From contig NZ_LWHG01000032.1 in the NCBI RefSeq assembly GCF_001625445.1, positions 62,001 through 126,000 of the forward strand: a DNA stretch of 64,000 nucleotides, in the 5' to 3' direction. Source of the stretch: Haladaptatus sp. R4 (GTDB lineage Archaea > Halobacteriota > Halobacteria > Halobacteriales > Haladaptataceae). The notes beneath the pieces are model-generated. The model saw nothing but the letters and a program-made list of their open reading frames with translations, was not told where the DNA came from and ran no database searches. The number at the start of each line of letters is the position of its first letter. The stretch's first letter is position 1. Shown in pieces: positions 9,042 through 18,497 of this stretch. Both the position numbers and the translations under genes were made by a program.

Positions 9042-9632
9042 CGTGATCAGCCTGTCTCGGAATTACGGCACGAATGCTTATATGTTTCTGTTATTTTGGA
9101 TAGGAGGTAATAGATCATTCAGGAGGATGCCGACATTACCGAAGATTCGTAAGAAATCAGATACAGATATTTTTCAGACAGTTGCGTGAAAGACGAGGGC
9201 TTCGTGCGCTAAGTGGCGTAGGGACGGCCGTTTCAAGCGACGGAAGTGTACTCCGCATTCCGAACGTTTTTCGCATTTCCTTTCTCTCAATACTTTCCCG
9301 ACTCGAATCAGTATCTCCATATGCTTCGTCCGGGCGTATGCAGTCTCTCCTACTCCACCGCTCGACGCGGGGGAAAGAAGAGAGACAGGAAGGGAGAAGG
9401 ACCGGGAGAAAGAGAGCAGAAAGGAGAGGAACCAAGAGAACGGAAGACGGCCGAAAGGACGAGAAATCGAAGGGGGATAGAGTAGACTGACGAGGGGGAA
9501 TTCGATAGCCCGGGCACTGACGCCACGTACCGCCCCGCCGCGTACCATGCATTCGAACCGTCCAATCGGCGACCCTTGAACGTTGCTATTTCAGTTCAAT
9601 GTTAGAGCGATATCTTATATATCTGTGCTAAT
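9042..9632. other. 590-bp intergenic stretch with a polypurine tract
   Basis: It lies between the 3' end of the asparagine-synthase-like gene and the promoter of the small membrane operon, and no convincing gene is seen. The top strand from 9369 to 9480 is about 98 purines of 112 bases (GA-rich), which could form triplex or unusual DNA. Frames through it give low-complexity K/R/E/G protein and are probably spurious. The right end (9595-9632) is AT-rich. Confidence 0.5.
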
Positions 9633-11414
9633 TTAGCGCACAGGAACACGCTGTCCAGCGGACGGACGTACCGTGTCGAGGTGCTTTTGCATCCAGAGTT
9701 CGAGCGTCGTAATGGCCGAAATCGGCTTCAAGTGGTCCGCGTGTCCGTCGAGGTGTTCGTGTTGGAGGGTCCGCACTCCATCGGCATCGAAAATCTCGCG
9801 GTCGGCGGCATCGTCGAGCAGGGAGTCCACGAACGCGCGCATCTTCGGGTCGTCTCTGTACCAGCGACCCATCCGGCACGTGTCCGGTCCCGTGGCCCGC
9901 TTTTTGAGGTTGTCCGCGACGAACCCGAGCGCGTGCAGCGCGAGCGGTGACGTCGGCGGCCGGTTCGTCCGATTGTAGGGGACGCGTGCGGAAGGACCGC
10001 CGACGCGACGGGCGACTTCGAGTTTGAGCGGCGCGACTGCGGACGGCACCCTGCCACGGGTACCGGGAATCGCCCCGATTCGATAGCGTTGGTAGGGCAT
10101 CCGGGCGACGTGGTTCATGAACTCGCCGTCGGCGAACGGCACGCGCGTCCCGGCCTGACTGCGATAGAGGCGGTTCGACCGGAAATGGGAGTCGGCGAAC
10201 AGTTCCCAGAGCGCATCGAGGGTCCGGTGTTCCCGCCGTGGCTGCGTGCTCCCTTCGACCACTCGACCGAGCGACTGCGTGGGCGAGACGTCCGACGAGA
10301 GGAGTGATCGCACCTCGGGAGGGGAGAGTTGACCCTTCTGGGCGACCAACGCGTCCACGGACGACTTGCCGGTCAGGTACGACCGATACAGCACGTCGCC
10401 GAAGAACTCCCCCTGACTGCTCCCTTCGAACAGTACGTCGACTTCCCCCGACACGTCGTTCAGGACGGGCGGGAGGTTGACGAAGAACGACCATTGGAGC
10501 ATGCCGTCCATGATGTCCACGCCGCGTTCGATGGATTCCATGAACTCGCTCGCGGAATAGTCACAGAACTGGTTGGGAACCGAAAGCGCGTCGGAGACGC
10601 GCTCGGCACCGAGGCGGTCCTCCTGCGTCGCCGAGTTGTCGTAGGTGAACGTTCGGACGGTGTCGATCTCGTCCTTCAGTGCGGCGGTAAGCGTCCTGCT
10701 GTCGAGGCCCCCGGAGAGCCAGACGCCGGTTCGACCGTCGATGGTACCCGCGACGTTGCCGACCACTCGGCGATAGCGTTCGATCGCCTCATCGACGTAG
10801 CCCTCCTGCGGGTCGATGCCGAAATCGGGCTCCCAGTAACGACGGGATTGGACGTTCCCCTCCTCGTATCGGAGGTACGATGCGGGTCGAAGCGACTGTA
10901 CGTCGTTCACGAGCGTTTTGCGGCCGAAGACGTAGCCCATGAACAGCATGTCGCTCACCGCGCGTTCGTCCACCCGCGGCGCGTGGAGTTGGGAGATGAG
11001 GGATTTGAGTTCGCTGCCGAACAGGAATCCGTCGACGGTCGAGTAGTAACAGGGCCGCGTTCCGAGTTTGTCCGTGGCGACGATGGTGGAGGAGCGGTCG
11101 GCTGCGACGAGCAGAAACGGTCCGCTGAGTTCCGGGAGGGTTCGGTCGGGATCAGCGAGCACCCGCTCGAAAATCTCGCCGTTCGAACGACCCAGTTCGT
11201 CCCGATTCGATATCACGCCGTGCAGGACGCCGACCTTCTTGCCGTCACGCCACGTCGTCCATCCGTTCGGGTCTCGGTCGCCGTGGTGAACGAGTCCGAT
11301 TCGACGGTCGCCGATCGATCGTTTCGCAGTCTCGTACCAATCCTCGTGGTCCATCGCGTCGAGCATTTCGTCGAATGCTCGATCGCTAAGGGTACCACCG
11401 GTTACGCCGGGCAT
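9633..11414 (-). CDS. asparagine synthase-like ATP pyrophosphatase
   Basis: 593 residues, no frameshift. The N-terminal half resembles the class II glutamine amidotransferase fold (GVISNRDELG, DKLGTRPCYY, FGSELKSLI) but lacks the Cys2 nucleophile: the protein begins MPGVTGG where asparagine synthetases begin MCG. The C-terminal synthetase has the PP-loop VWLSGGLDSRTLTA. It probably adenylates a carboxylate and transfers an amine without glutamine hydrolysis, or uses ammonia; haloarchaeal relatives often occur in surface-glycan loci, which is not evident here. ATG 11414 is preferred over GTG 11432 because the AATATA box at about 11440 puts transcription start near it. Confidence 0.82.
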   Translation of the reverse strand: MPGVTGGTLSDRAFDEMLDAMDHEDWYETAKRSIGDRRIGLVHHGDRDPNGWTTWRDGKKVGVLHGVISNRDELGRSNGEIFERVLADPDRTLPELSGPFLLVAADRSSTIVATDKLGTRPCYYSTVDGFLFGSELKSLISQLHAPRVDERAVSDMLFMGYVFGRKTLVNDVQSLRPASYLRYEEGNVQSRRYWEPDFGIDPQEGYVDEAIERYRRVVGNVAGTIDGRTGVWLSGGLDSRTLTAALKDEIDTVRTFTYDNSATQEDRLGAERVSDALSVPNQFCDYSASEFMESIERGVDIMDGMLQWSFFVNLPPVLNDVSGEVDVLFEGSSQGEFFGDVLYRSYLTGKSSVDALVAQKGQLSPPEVRSLLSSDVSPTQSLGRVVEGSTQPRREHRTLDALWELFADSHFRSNRLYRSQAGTRVPFADGEFMNHVARMPYQRYRIGAIPGTRGRVPSAVAPLKLEVARRVGGPSARVPYNRTNRPPTSPLALHALGFVADNLKKRATGPDTCRMGRWYRDDPKMRAFVDSLLDDAADREIFDADGVRTLQHEHLDGHADHLKPISAITTLELWMQKHLDTVRPSAGQRVPVR

Positions 11415-11628
11415 GGAGGAAACGTTCACCACTGCCTATATTGTTATGAGACGCCTTCGACCGGGTTAGGCTCGATATGAAGGAAATCGAAGGGGAGCTG
11501 AAACGAATTGGGGTGGACTACCTCGAAACGATGGGTCGAGCGACGTGGAATGGTTGGGTTGCCCTACGGTAAAAGGTTGGATCGAACTACCTCGAAGGAA
11601 GGAAGCGGACAACCTCGAACCGGGGGAG

Positions 11629-13492
11629 TCAGGCCGACTCATCGCTGAAGAACTCGGCACAGAGTTTCCGCTCCGCGGCCCGAAGGTGTTCGTGAAACGT
11701 CGAACGCGAGATGCGCATGGATTCGGCGAGTTCCTCCCCCGTCACGGGTCGCGGCCAGTCGAAAAAGCCGCTGACGTAGGCTTTCTGAAGCGAGGCCAAC
11801 TGGCGCTCCGTGAGCGAATCGGTCAGGCTCTCGATGAAATCCTGTTTGGTCTTCGCGGGACGCTCGCGGTGGCGGTAGGCCAGCAGTTCCGTTCCGGAGT
11901 ACGAATCCTTTAAGCGCTCGATGAGGCCGCGAACGTCCGCCTCCTGTGGGAACTCGACGAGAACGCGGGATTCGTCCGGCGTGGCCGATATCTCCTGCGT
12001 CTTCCCGCCGTAATCCGACATCGTGGAGACGAGCGTCCCCGCCGGGAGGACGAACTCGAAGAGGGTTTCCTCGTCCTGTTCGGCCACCAGTCGTGCGTCG
12101 AGGACGTCGTTCGCGCTCCGAGACGATGTCGAACACGTCGTCCGCGGACGCGCCCTGAATCGAGAAGAACGATACCACCGAACCGTCGTCGTGGTTCGTC
12201 GATTGCAGGTAACTGATTTCGGCGTCGGTTCGCTCCGCGATATCCACGAAGAAGAGGTCCGAACTTCGGAACGAGAACTCGGCTTCGACGACGCTGTCCG
12301 CGATGAGGATTCGACGCGTCTCGCGGGCGTTGATGGCGCTACCGATGGCGCGAGCGAGCGACTTCAGGACGTTCCTGCTCGCGCTCGTCGAACGCGTCGA
12401 TTTCGTCGCACTTACCACGAGCACGCCGTATTCCGTGTCGTGGTACGAGATGGGAAGCGCCGCGGCCGCCGCACATCCCTCGATGTCGAGGTGGGCTATC
12501 TGTAGCTCTCCGGTCTCCAGCGCCTCGTTCACGATGGGATGTTCGGGGTCCGGATCACACTCTCCCGCGACCGTCCGCACCTCCACGCCGTCGGTTCGAA
12601 CGTCGCGCTCGCCGACCCACGCGAAGGAATAGGGTTCGACCTGCGTCACCTGCGTGCAGACGGCCGTCTCGATGGCCTCGCGCGTCGGCGCTTCGACCAC
12701 CGCGCTCGTGACGTCCCCGAGCAGTCCCTCGATACGTTCGAGCAGGTGTTCGAGTTCGTCCGCCCGCTGGCGGGCGGCGAACTCCGCTCGCTTTCGCTCC
12801 GAGATGTCCGTCTGGAACCCGACGAAGTGACTGACGTCGCCCGTGTCGTCACGAATCGGCGCGATATCGACCCGATTCCAGAACTCCGTGCCGTCCTGAC
12901 GGTAGTTCAATAGCTCGACCGAAACCGGTTCCTCGTCGCGGATGGCTTCGCGCATCGTCCTGACGGGTTCCGGGTCAGACCCCTCTCCCTGCAAAAACCG
13001 ACAGTTGCGACCCAGTACCTCGTCGGAGGAGTACCCTGTCAGTTCCTCGAACGCCTCGTTGACGTACAACAGCGGTTGGTCGTCCGGTTGTGCGTCCGCG
13101 ATGGTGATGCCGACCGGGGCTTCGTTGATGGCCCGCTCCTTCAGATCGAGTTCCGCGACGACATCCTCCGTCGCGGCCTCGGACCGCTGAAAGAGCACCG
13201 TCACGCCGTCAGCGCCGGGATGAACGGTCCCCTGATATCTGGTATCGAACGTGATGTGAAACGGTTCGGGGCGGTCGTTCCGCCGCGCCGTCTTACAGTG
13301 GTCGAGAATCGTCTCACCCGCCGCCGTGGGAAGCGCCGTCGGCAACTGTTCGTCGATACCGACGCCGAGCAGTTCCCGTGCCGGGTCGTTGAGATACGTC
13401 ACCCGCCAGTCGGAATCGAGCGCGATCAGTGGATCGGAGAGTCGTTCGAGAGCCTGACTCGCCCCCACGTGCGTCTCGTCAGGAAGGTCCAT
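11629..13492 (-). CDS. LOV/PAS-GAF-HTH_10 regulator (Bat-like), one frameshift
   Basis: The first PAS-like region is at about residues 8-100. A LOV-type PAS (about 115-235) contains the flavin-adduct motif GRNCRFLQ with Cys164. A GAF domain follows at about 245-400, then the Bat-associated region, and the C-terminal HTH_10 (SLTERQLASLQKAYVSGFFD, then MRISRSTFHEHLRAAE). The frame changes near 12113 (SEREND-V continues as LVAEQDEETLFEF). The architecture is that of Bat, which controls bacterio-opsin and purple-membrane genes in Halobacterium. The intact LOV motif predicts blue-light sensing. No opsin gene lies in this window, so its target is unknown. Confidence 0.87.
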
Positions 13493-13637
13493 ACGAAGGG
13501 TAAGGGCTGACGGGAAATAGTAGTTCAGTTATCGATTCCGAGTCAGGGGTTCGTTTCGGCGGTTCCGGCCCCTCGTCTGCTCCCTTTTTGTCCCTTTTGG
13601 CACGACGCTTTTGGGGACTCGCCGCTTCAGTGAACAT

Positions 13638-13808
13638 ATGCCAACCACGGTGTCACTCACGGACGACGAAGTCAGACGGATCCTCTCGATACTTCGGGAG
13701 TACCGGATGCAGACGGGTGACGACGTCAGCGACCTCGTGGAGACGTTCGAGGAGCACGAACGGAAACCGGAAAAAGAGTACACGAACCCGGCGGACCCCG
13801 AACGGTAG
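13638..13808 (+). CDS. small hypothetical protein, 56 residues
   Basis: It starts MPTTVSLTDDEVRRIL at 13638 and ends with an acidic tail NPADPER. It is helical and highly charged, with no membrane segment or Cys. The reading is compact and uninterrupted and converges with the membrane protein gene at 13825. No family was recognised. An upstream in-frame start would add nine residues that look non-conserved in character. Confidence 0.5.
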   Translation: MPTTVSLTDDEVRRILSILREYRMQTGDDVSDLVETFEEHERKPEKEYTNPADPER

Positions 13809-13824
13809 ATAGAGTTTTGCCCGA

Positions 13825-14352
13825 CTACACCAACGTCGTCGGGCGTTTCGAGAGGTAATCGAACACCGCGCCGAGGGCGAATCCGTAGGCGAGGTGTCCG
13901 AGGAGGGTGATGACGAGGTAGACGACGAGCAACAGCCCAACGTAGCCATCGTAGAACGCGATGACGAAGCCGGTCCAGAGGACGAACCCGTACGGGAGGC
14001 CTCTGGAAGCGTAGTTCTCCCCCGGCAGATACGACCCGATAGAGACGAACAGGAGCGGCCACGTCACCATCCCGCCGCCGAGGAAGATGAGGTAGCCGAC
14101 CGCCGCCGGGTTCGATGGGAGGAGCACGTCGACGCCCGTCAACTGCGCCAACACGGCGAACGAGTTCAGGTCGAACGCTCCGAGCGTGGTTCCAACCAGC
14201 AGTATCGCGGTCATGACGGCGGTACCGACGAGACCGCCGATTGCGCCGATGAACCCGTCGGTAATGATTCCCGCGAAGGAATCGAATTCCGGTTCCACGA
14301 CCTCCTCGGCGATATCGACGTCCACGGTTGGTTGTGAGTCATTCTCTGCCAT
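13825..14352 (-). CDS. four-helix membrane protein, paralogue of 17847-18326
   Basis: 175 residues starting MAENDSQPTVDVDIAEE, a short acidic N-terminus before about four membrane helices. The C-terminal part (RGLPYGFVLW, LLLVVYLVITLLGHLAYGFALG) matches the pattern of the protein encoded at 17847-18326 (RGVMFSLLLW, LLVLYLAFSFLAHVGYGYSLG). I associate this with the haloarchaeal DUF6789 type found near terminal oxidases; that name is from memory. The two copies bracket the sirtuin, stress-protein and oxidase genes. A role in oxidase assembly or membrane organisation is conjecture. Confidence 0.75.
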   Translation of the reverse strand: MAENDSQPTVDVDIAEEVVEPEFDSFAGIITDGFIGAIGGLVGTAVMTAILLVGTTLGAFDLNSFAVLAQLTGVDVLLPSNPAAVGYLIFLGGGMVTWPLLFVSIGSYLPGENYASRGLPYGFVLWTGFVIAFYDGYVGLLLVVYLVITLLGHLAYGFALGAVFDYLSKRPTTLV

Positions 14353-14505
14353 GGATGGAGGTAGAACGTACACCGACAAAAAGCAGTACCCAAACCAGAC
14401 GGGAGATATTTCCAAAAACGAAATATTTGGCCCCAGAAGCGTCGAATCAGGTGGTTTCAGTTTCGAAGGAGTTCCCTCTACGATTTCAGTTCCAAGGGAA
14501 TTTCT

Positions 14506-15279
14506 CTACGTCACGACCCGTGCACGGAGCTCCGGAAGCACCGTCGTCACGTCTCCTCGGACGTCGAACGTCGCGCGCGGACTGAACGGCGTTCGGTCGA
14601 AGTTGACGATGGCGGTCGTCGCCCCGTTTCGGGTAGCGGTCCGCGGCAGCGACGCCGCCGGTTCGACGGTGAGCGACGACCCGATGGCGATGAACACGTC
14701 CGCTCGCCTCGCAAACTGGCGGGCGCGGCGAAGCGTCCCCTCGTCCAACCGCTCCCCGAACAGCACCACGTCCGGTTTCAACAGGCCGTCACAGTCGGTA
14801 CAGCGGGGCGGCAGTTCGCCGGAGCGCACGCGTTCTCGCACCGGAGCGGCGTCGGCCGTCCGCCCGCAGGACTCACAGACGACGCGGTGGGCGTTACCGT
14901 GCAGTTCGACCAACTCGGTGGCGTCTTGGCCGTCCGCGTGACCGTTCAGACTCTCGGCATGCAGTCCGTCCGTGTTCTGCGTGACGATGGCGTCCAACTG
15001 GCCGTTCGCCGCGAGTTCGGCGAGCGCGTCGTGTGCCTCGTTCGGTTCGACTTCGCCGCCGAACATCGTTTCGTGGAGGTCGAGGCGGTCGGTCCAAAAC
15101 GCCGCCGGGTCGGTCCGAAATCGACGGTAGTGAAAGTCCGCTTCGTCGAACTGGGTCCAAATCCCCGAATCGCTTCGAAAATCGGGAATCCCCGATGCGG
15201 TACTGGTTCCGGCACCCGTGAACGCCACGACGGTTTCGGCGTCACGAACCTGCTCCGCGAGCCGGGCGATATCGTCCAT
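14506..15279 (-). CDS. Sir2-family NAD-dependent protein deacylase
   Basis: 257 residues, complete. The Rossmann NAD motif FTGAGTSTASGIPDFR is at 20-35, TQNTDGLH at 100-107 and the catalytic His127 in VELHGNAH. The structural zinc site is Cys135/Cys138 and Cys160/Cys163. It removes acyl groups from lysines using NAD, giving nicotinamide and O-acyl-ADP-ribose; Alba-type or metabolic targets are known in archaea. The start MDDIARLAEQV was chosen because upstream codons have no sirtuin character. It is divergent from the stress-protein gene at 15505. Confidence 0.93.
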   Translation of the reverse strand: MDDIARLAEQVRDAETVVAFTGAGTSTASGIPDFRSDSGIWTQFDEADFHYRRFRTDPAAFWTDRLDLHETMFGGEVEPNEAHDALAELAANGQLDAIVTQNTDGLHAESLNGHADGQDATELVELHGNAHRVVCESCGRTADAAPVRERVRSGELPPRCTDCDGLLKPDVVLFGERLDEGTLRRARQFARRADVFIAIGSSLTVEPAASLPRTATRNGATTAIVNFDRTPFSPRATFDVRGDVTTVLPELRARVVT

Positions 15280-15504
15280 ATTCCAGAACAGCGGTGCGGG
15301 GATTGTATAGTTGTGGAAATCCACTACGGAACGTGTTGCGTGGCGGCCGTTCGAGAACCGCTCCGCGAACGAGTACGGCTGTCTCGTTCCCTCGTCTACG
15401 AAGGGAAACCGCTTTTCGTTTCGACGGGAGGAAAATATGTATCGACGGGACACATCATTTTGCCTGCCAACTCGTTTATGGTTCTTCCGATACTCGCGTT
15501 ATTT

Positions 15505-15906
15505 ATGACGAGAATCGTTGCAGGAACAGACAGCGCCGAGACGAGCGAGCGGATATGCGAGTATCTCGACGGCCGACTCCACGAGGGAGACGAGGTTCAC
15601 GCGTTGAACTCGATTCACGGCGGAAACGACGAGGAGTTAGTCCAAGAAGGGCAGGAGGCGTTGGCGGTGTTCCAAGACCGACTCGGGGACCGGTTCGATA
15701 TCGAAACGGAACAGAACACGGACGGAAGCGACCCCGCTCACGACATCCTCACCACCGCGGATGAACTCGACGCGGACGAAATCGCCATCGGCCTGAGTCA
15801 AAAGCGAAGCCCGGCCCAAAAGGTCGTGTTCGGGAGCAACACCCAGTCCGTTTTGATGCAAACCCGGCACCCGCTTATCGGAGTTCCGATGAAAGACACG
15901 AGGTAA
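15505..15906 (+). CDS. universal stress protein (UspA family)
   Basis: 133 residues with the Usp alpha/beta fold: N-terminal TRIVAGTDSAE and a C-terminal nucleotide-binding loop GLSQKRSPAQKVVFGSNTQSV followed by RHPLIGVP. A TTTATGG element about 28 nt before ATG 15505 supports this leaderless start over an upstream ATG at 15478. Usp proteins bind ATP or AMP and modulate stress survival; no partner is indicated, though it sits between the sirtuin and oxidase genes. Confidence 0.88.
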   Translation: MTRIVAGTDSAETSERICEYLDGRLHEGDEVHALNSIHGGNDEELVQEGQEALAVFQDRLGDRFDIETEQNTDGSDPAHDILTTADELDADEIAIGLSQKRSPAQKVVFGSNTQSVLMQTRHPLIGVPMKDTR

Positions 15907-16044
15907 AATGGCGGTGGCCGTTTTCACCGACTGGGAACGACCCGGTCGGTTACAAAACATCCAGCCATACGTTGGATTACGAGTCGTATCGCACCTGAAA
16001 CTACGGTTACCAGCCGAGAGATATTCGGTTACGAGAGGATTACA

Positions 16045-17794
16045 ATGAACCTGCTTGGAGAAACCGCGATCGGTGTCGGAATCGGCGTCGTGCTGCTAGC
16101 GCTCGCACTCTATTTCGGTCGCTCGATACGCATCGAAGACGTCGTCAGCGCCGGGCGAAAACCGGAGGCGAAGACGGACGGCGGCTACGCCCACGGATTC
16201 CCGTCCGGGTACGGGAAACCGACGGGCGTCATCAGATGGCTGACGACGGTGGACCACAAGGACATCGGGCTGTTGTATCTCACGTTCGGTAGCATCGCGT
16301 TCTTCTGGGGCGGTACGGACGCGATGATGATACGGACGGAACTGTTCACCCACAGCGTCGATGTGTGGGACACGGCGACGTACAACGGGCTGTTCACCAT
16401 GCACGGCCTGACGATGTTGTTCTTCTTCGCCACGCCCGTCCTGTTCGGGTTCATCAACTACTTCCTGCCGCTACTCATCGGCGCGGACGACATGGCGTTC
16501 CCGCGGTTGAACGCCGTCGCGTTCTGGATGCTTCCGGCGGCGTTCGTGTTGGTTCGCTTCGGACTCCTCTCGGACATCATCGGGCACGTGATTCAACCCG
16601 TGCTCGGGATGGCCGCTGCGAGCCCGTTCTTCCGCCTCGAACCGCCGCGAGCTGGACGATGTACACGCCGCTGGCGCGTCAGAAGCCGAACCCGATGATC
16701 AACATAATGCTGTTGGGGTTACACCTCTCCGGCATCAGCACTACGCTGGGTGCGATCAACATCATCGTGACGACGTTCACGCTTCGGGACGTGGACTGGG
16801 GTGAACTCGACATCTTCACGTGGACGGCGCTCACGCAAGCGGGCCTCATCCTGTTCGCGTTCCCCCTCCTGGGCAGCGCCATCATCATGATCCTGCTCGA
16901 CCGCGTGTTCGGGACGACGTTCTACGCGGACGGGGGGAGGTGGGCCGATGTTGTGGCAGAACCTGTTCTGGTTCTTCGGCCATCCGGAGGTGTACATCCT
17001 CGTCCTGCCGCCGATGGGGCTGATCAGCCTCATCATCCCGAAGTTCTCGGGACGGAAACTGTTCGGGTTCAAATTCGTCGTCTACTCGACGCTGGCCATC
17101 GGCGTCCTCTCGTTCGGCGTCTGGGCCCACCACATGTTCGCCACCCCGGGATGGACCCGCGCCTCCGCGCGAGCTTCATGGCCGTCTCGTTGGCAATCGC
17201 GGTGCCGAGCGCCGTCAAAACGTTCAACTGGATTTCGACGATGTGGAACGGGGACATCCGCTTGACCGCGCCGATGCTGTTCTGCGTGGGATCGATTTCG
17301 ACGTTCATCATCGGCGGCGTGACGGCGTCTTCCTCGCCGCGATTCCCGTGGACCTCATCCTCCACGACACCTACTACGTCGTCGGCCACTTCCACCTCAT
17401 CATCATGGGGTTGATTCCGTTCGGCATGTTCGCGGCGGTGTACTACTGGTTCCCCATCTTCACGGGACGGATGTACGACAGGACCCTCGCGAAGGTCCAC
17501 TTCTGGCTCACCTTCGTCGGCGTCATGATCACGTTCAACGCCTTCATCGTCCTCGGAATGATGGGGCTTCCGCGCCGGTACGCGAGTTACCCGGCCAAAT
17601 TCCAACTCCTCCAGCAGATCGCATCCTTCGGCGCGGTTCTCATCGCGCTCGGGTCGCTGGTCTGGATATGGAACATGCTCCAGTCCTACCGCAACGGCGA
17701 CATCGTCACCGACGCGGACGTGTGGAACCTCAAGAAGTACGGCATGTTCTCGAAGGAGTGGCAGTGGTTCGAGGAGCAATTGGAGTCGCGGTAG
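16045..17794 (+). CDS. haem-copper oxidase subunit I, four frameshifts
   Basis: About 583 residues, spanning the full catalytic subunit of an A-type terminal oxidase. Visible ligands are FTMHGLT (low-spin haem His), [15 protein letters not shown] (CuB His and the cross-linked Tyr), AHHMF (CuB His pair) and [11 protein letters not shown] (haem ligands). The subunit is embedded in the membrane, reduces O2 to water and pumps protons. Frame changes fall near 16650, 16940 (six G where five would restore frame), 17150 and 17325; all protein segments are conserved, so sequencing errors are likely. No subunit II gene is adjacent in this window. Confidence 0.9.
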
Positions 17795-17814
17795 TTCGCC
17801 GAGATAGGCGAGCG

Positions 17815-17827
17815 TTTTTCTATTTTT
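17815..17827 (+). terminator. T-rich archaeal terminator after the oxidase gene
   Basis: TTTTTCTATTTTT lies 20 nt after the oxidase stop, between convergent genes. Oligo-T runs terminate archaeal transcription. There is no stem-loop upstream. Confidence 0.5.
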
Positions 17828-17846
17828 AGCAGACGGGGGGGCTGGC

Positions 17847-18326
17847 TTACCGCGTGAACCGGGCGTAGAAGACGCCGAGCGAGTAACCGTAGCCGACGTG
17901 TGCGAGGAAGCTGAAGGCGAGGTAAAGGACGAGGAGTGCGGAACTTTCGAGTTGCATCCCCGTCGAACCGAACCCGAGGAAGGCCAACCACAGCAGGAGC
18001 GAAAACATGACGCCGCGAACGGCGATATCCCCGCTCCCCGGCAGGGCTTCGAACTTGTCCTCGATTGCCGCGAACACCAGTGGCCAAACGACGACGCCGA
18101 TGAAAACGAAGACGGAGAACCCGAGATAGACGTCCCCCGGCATCCTGACGAACTTCGCAATCGCGGCCGGGACGCCGAGTTTGAACCCCGATTCCGACTC
18201 CGCGGCGAGGAAGATGAACAGCATGAGAGCGGTACTCACGATTCCTGCTTTGATGGTCTGCACACCCTCCACGACGGAGGACGGGAGACCGGAATCGCTG
18301 TCGTATCCGGCGACTTCCTGTGACAT
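17847..18326 (-). CDS. four-helix membrane protein, paralogue of 13825-14352
   Basis: 159 residues starting MSQEVAGYDSDSGLP, with four predicted helices (for example TALMLFIFLAAE, FVFIGVVVWPLVFAAI, LLLWLAFLGFGSTG, LLVLYLAFSFLAHVGYG). The promoter has CCTATAAACG about 27 nt before the ATG, indicating a leaderless start. It converges on the oxidase gene with 52 bp between stops. It shares helix patterns with the protein at 13825-14352 (DUF6789-like by memory). Association with the terminal oxidase is inferred from proximity only. Confidence 0.8.
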   Translation of the reverse strand: MSQEVAGYDSDSGLPSSVVEGVQTIKAGIVSTALMLFIFLAAESESGFKLGVPAAIAKFVRMPGDVYLGFSVFVFIGVVVWPLVFAAIEDKFEALPGSGDIAVRGVMFSLLLWLAFLGFGSTGMQLESSALLVLYLAFSFLAHVGYGYSLGVFYARFTR

Positions 18327-18497
18327 AGTAACAGCGAGGACGGGAAGCCGTTTATAGGTACTCCCCCTCGTTCGGAATATACTACGGGCGACCCGCGAAA
18401 CCGCCAGCGGGAGTTCGGGTTTTCGGGGTCCGGACGAAGCGGCAAACGACACTGTTTGCCAAAAGAAGTTACCTCCTGGGCGGTTACCTCTCTCGAT

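Noticed and set aside
9182-9490. Plus-strand frame of 102 codons through the polypurine tract
   Set aside because: Low-complexity K/R/E/G product, basic instead of acidic, and no promoter or homology features.
9042-9632. tRNA or rRNA gene in the gene-free gap
   Set aside because: No cloverleaf arms, CCA-type end or conserved T-loop motif could be found by eye in this gap.
16045-17794. Programmed frameshifting in the oxidase gene
   Set aside because: The four shifts are in different directions and contexts and lack slippery-site or structure patterns; homopolymer miscounts explain at least two or three of them.
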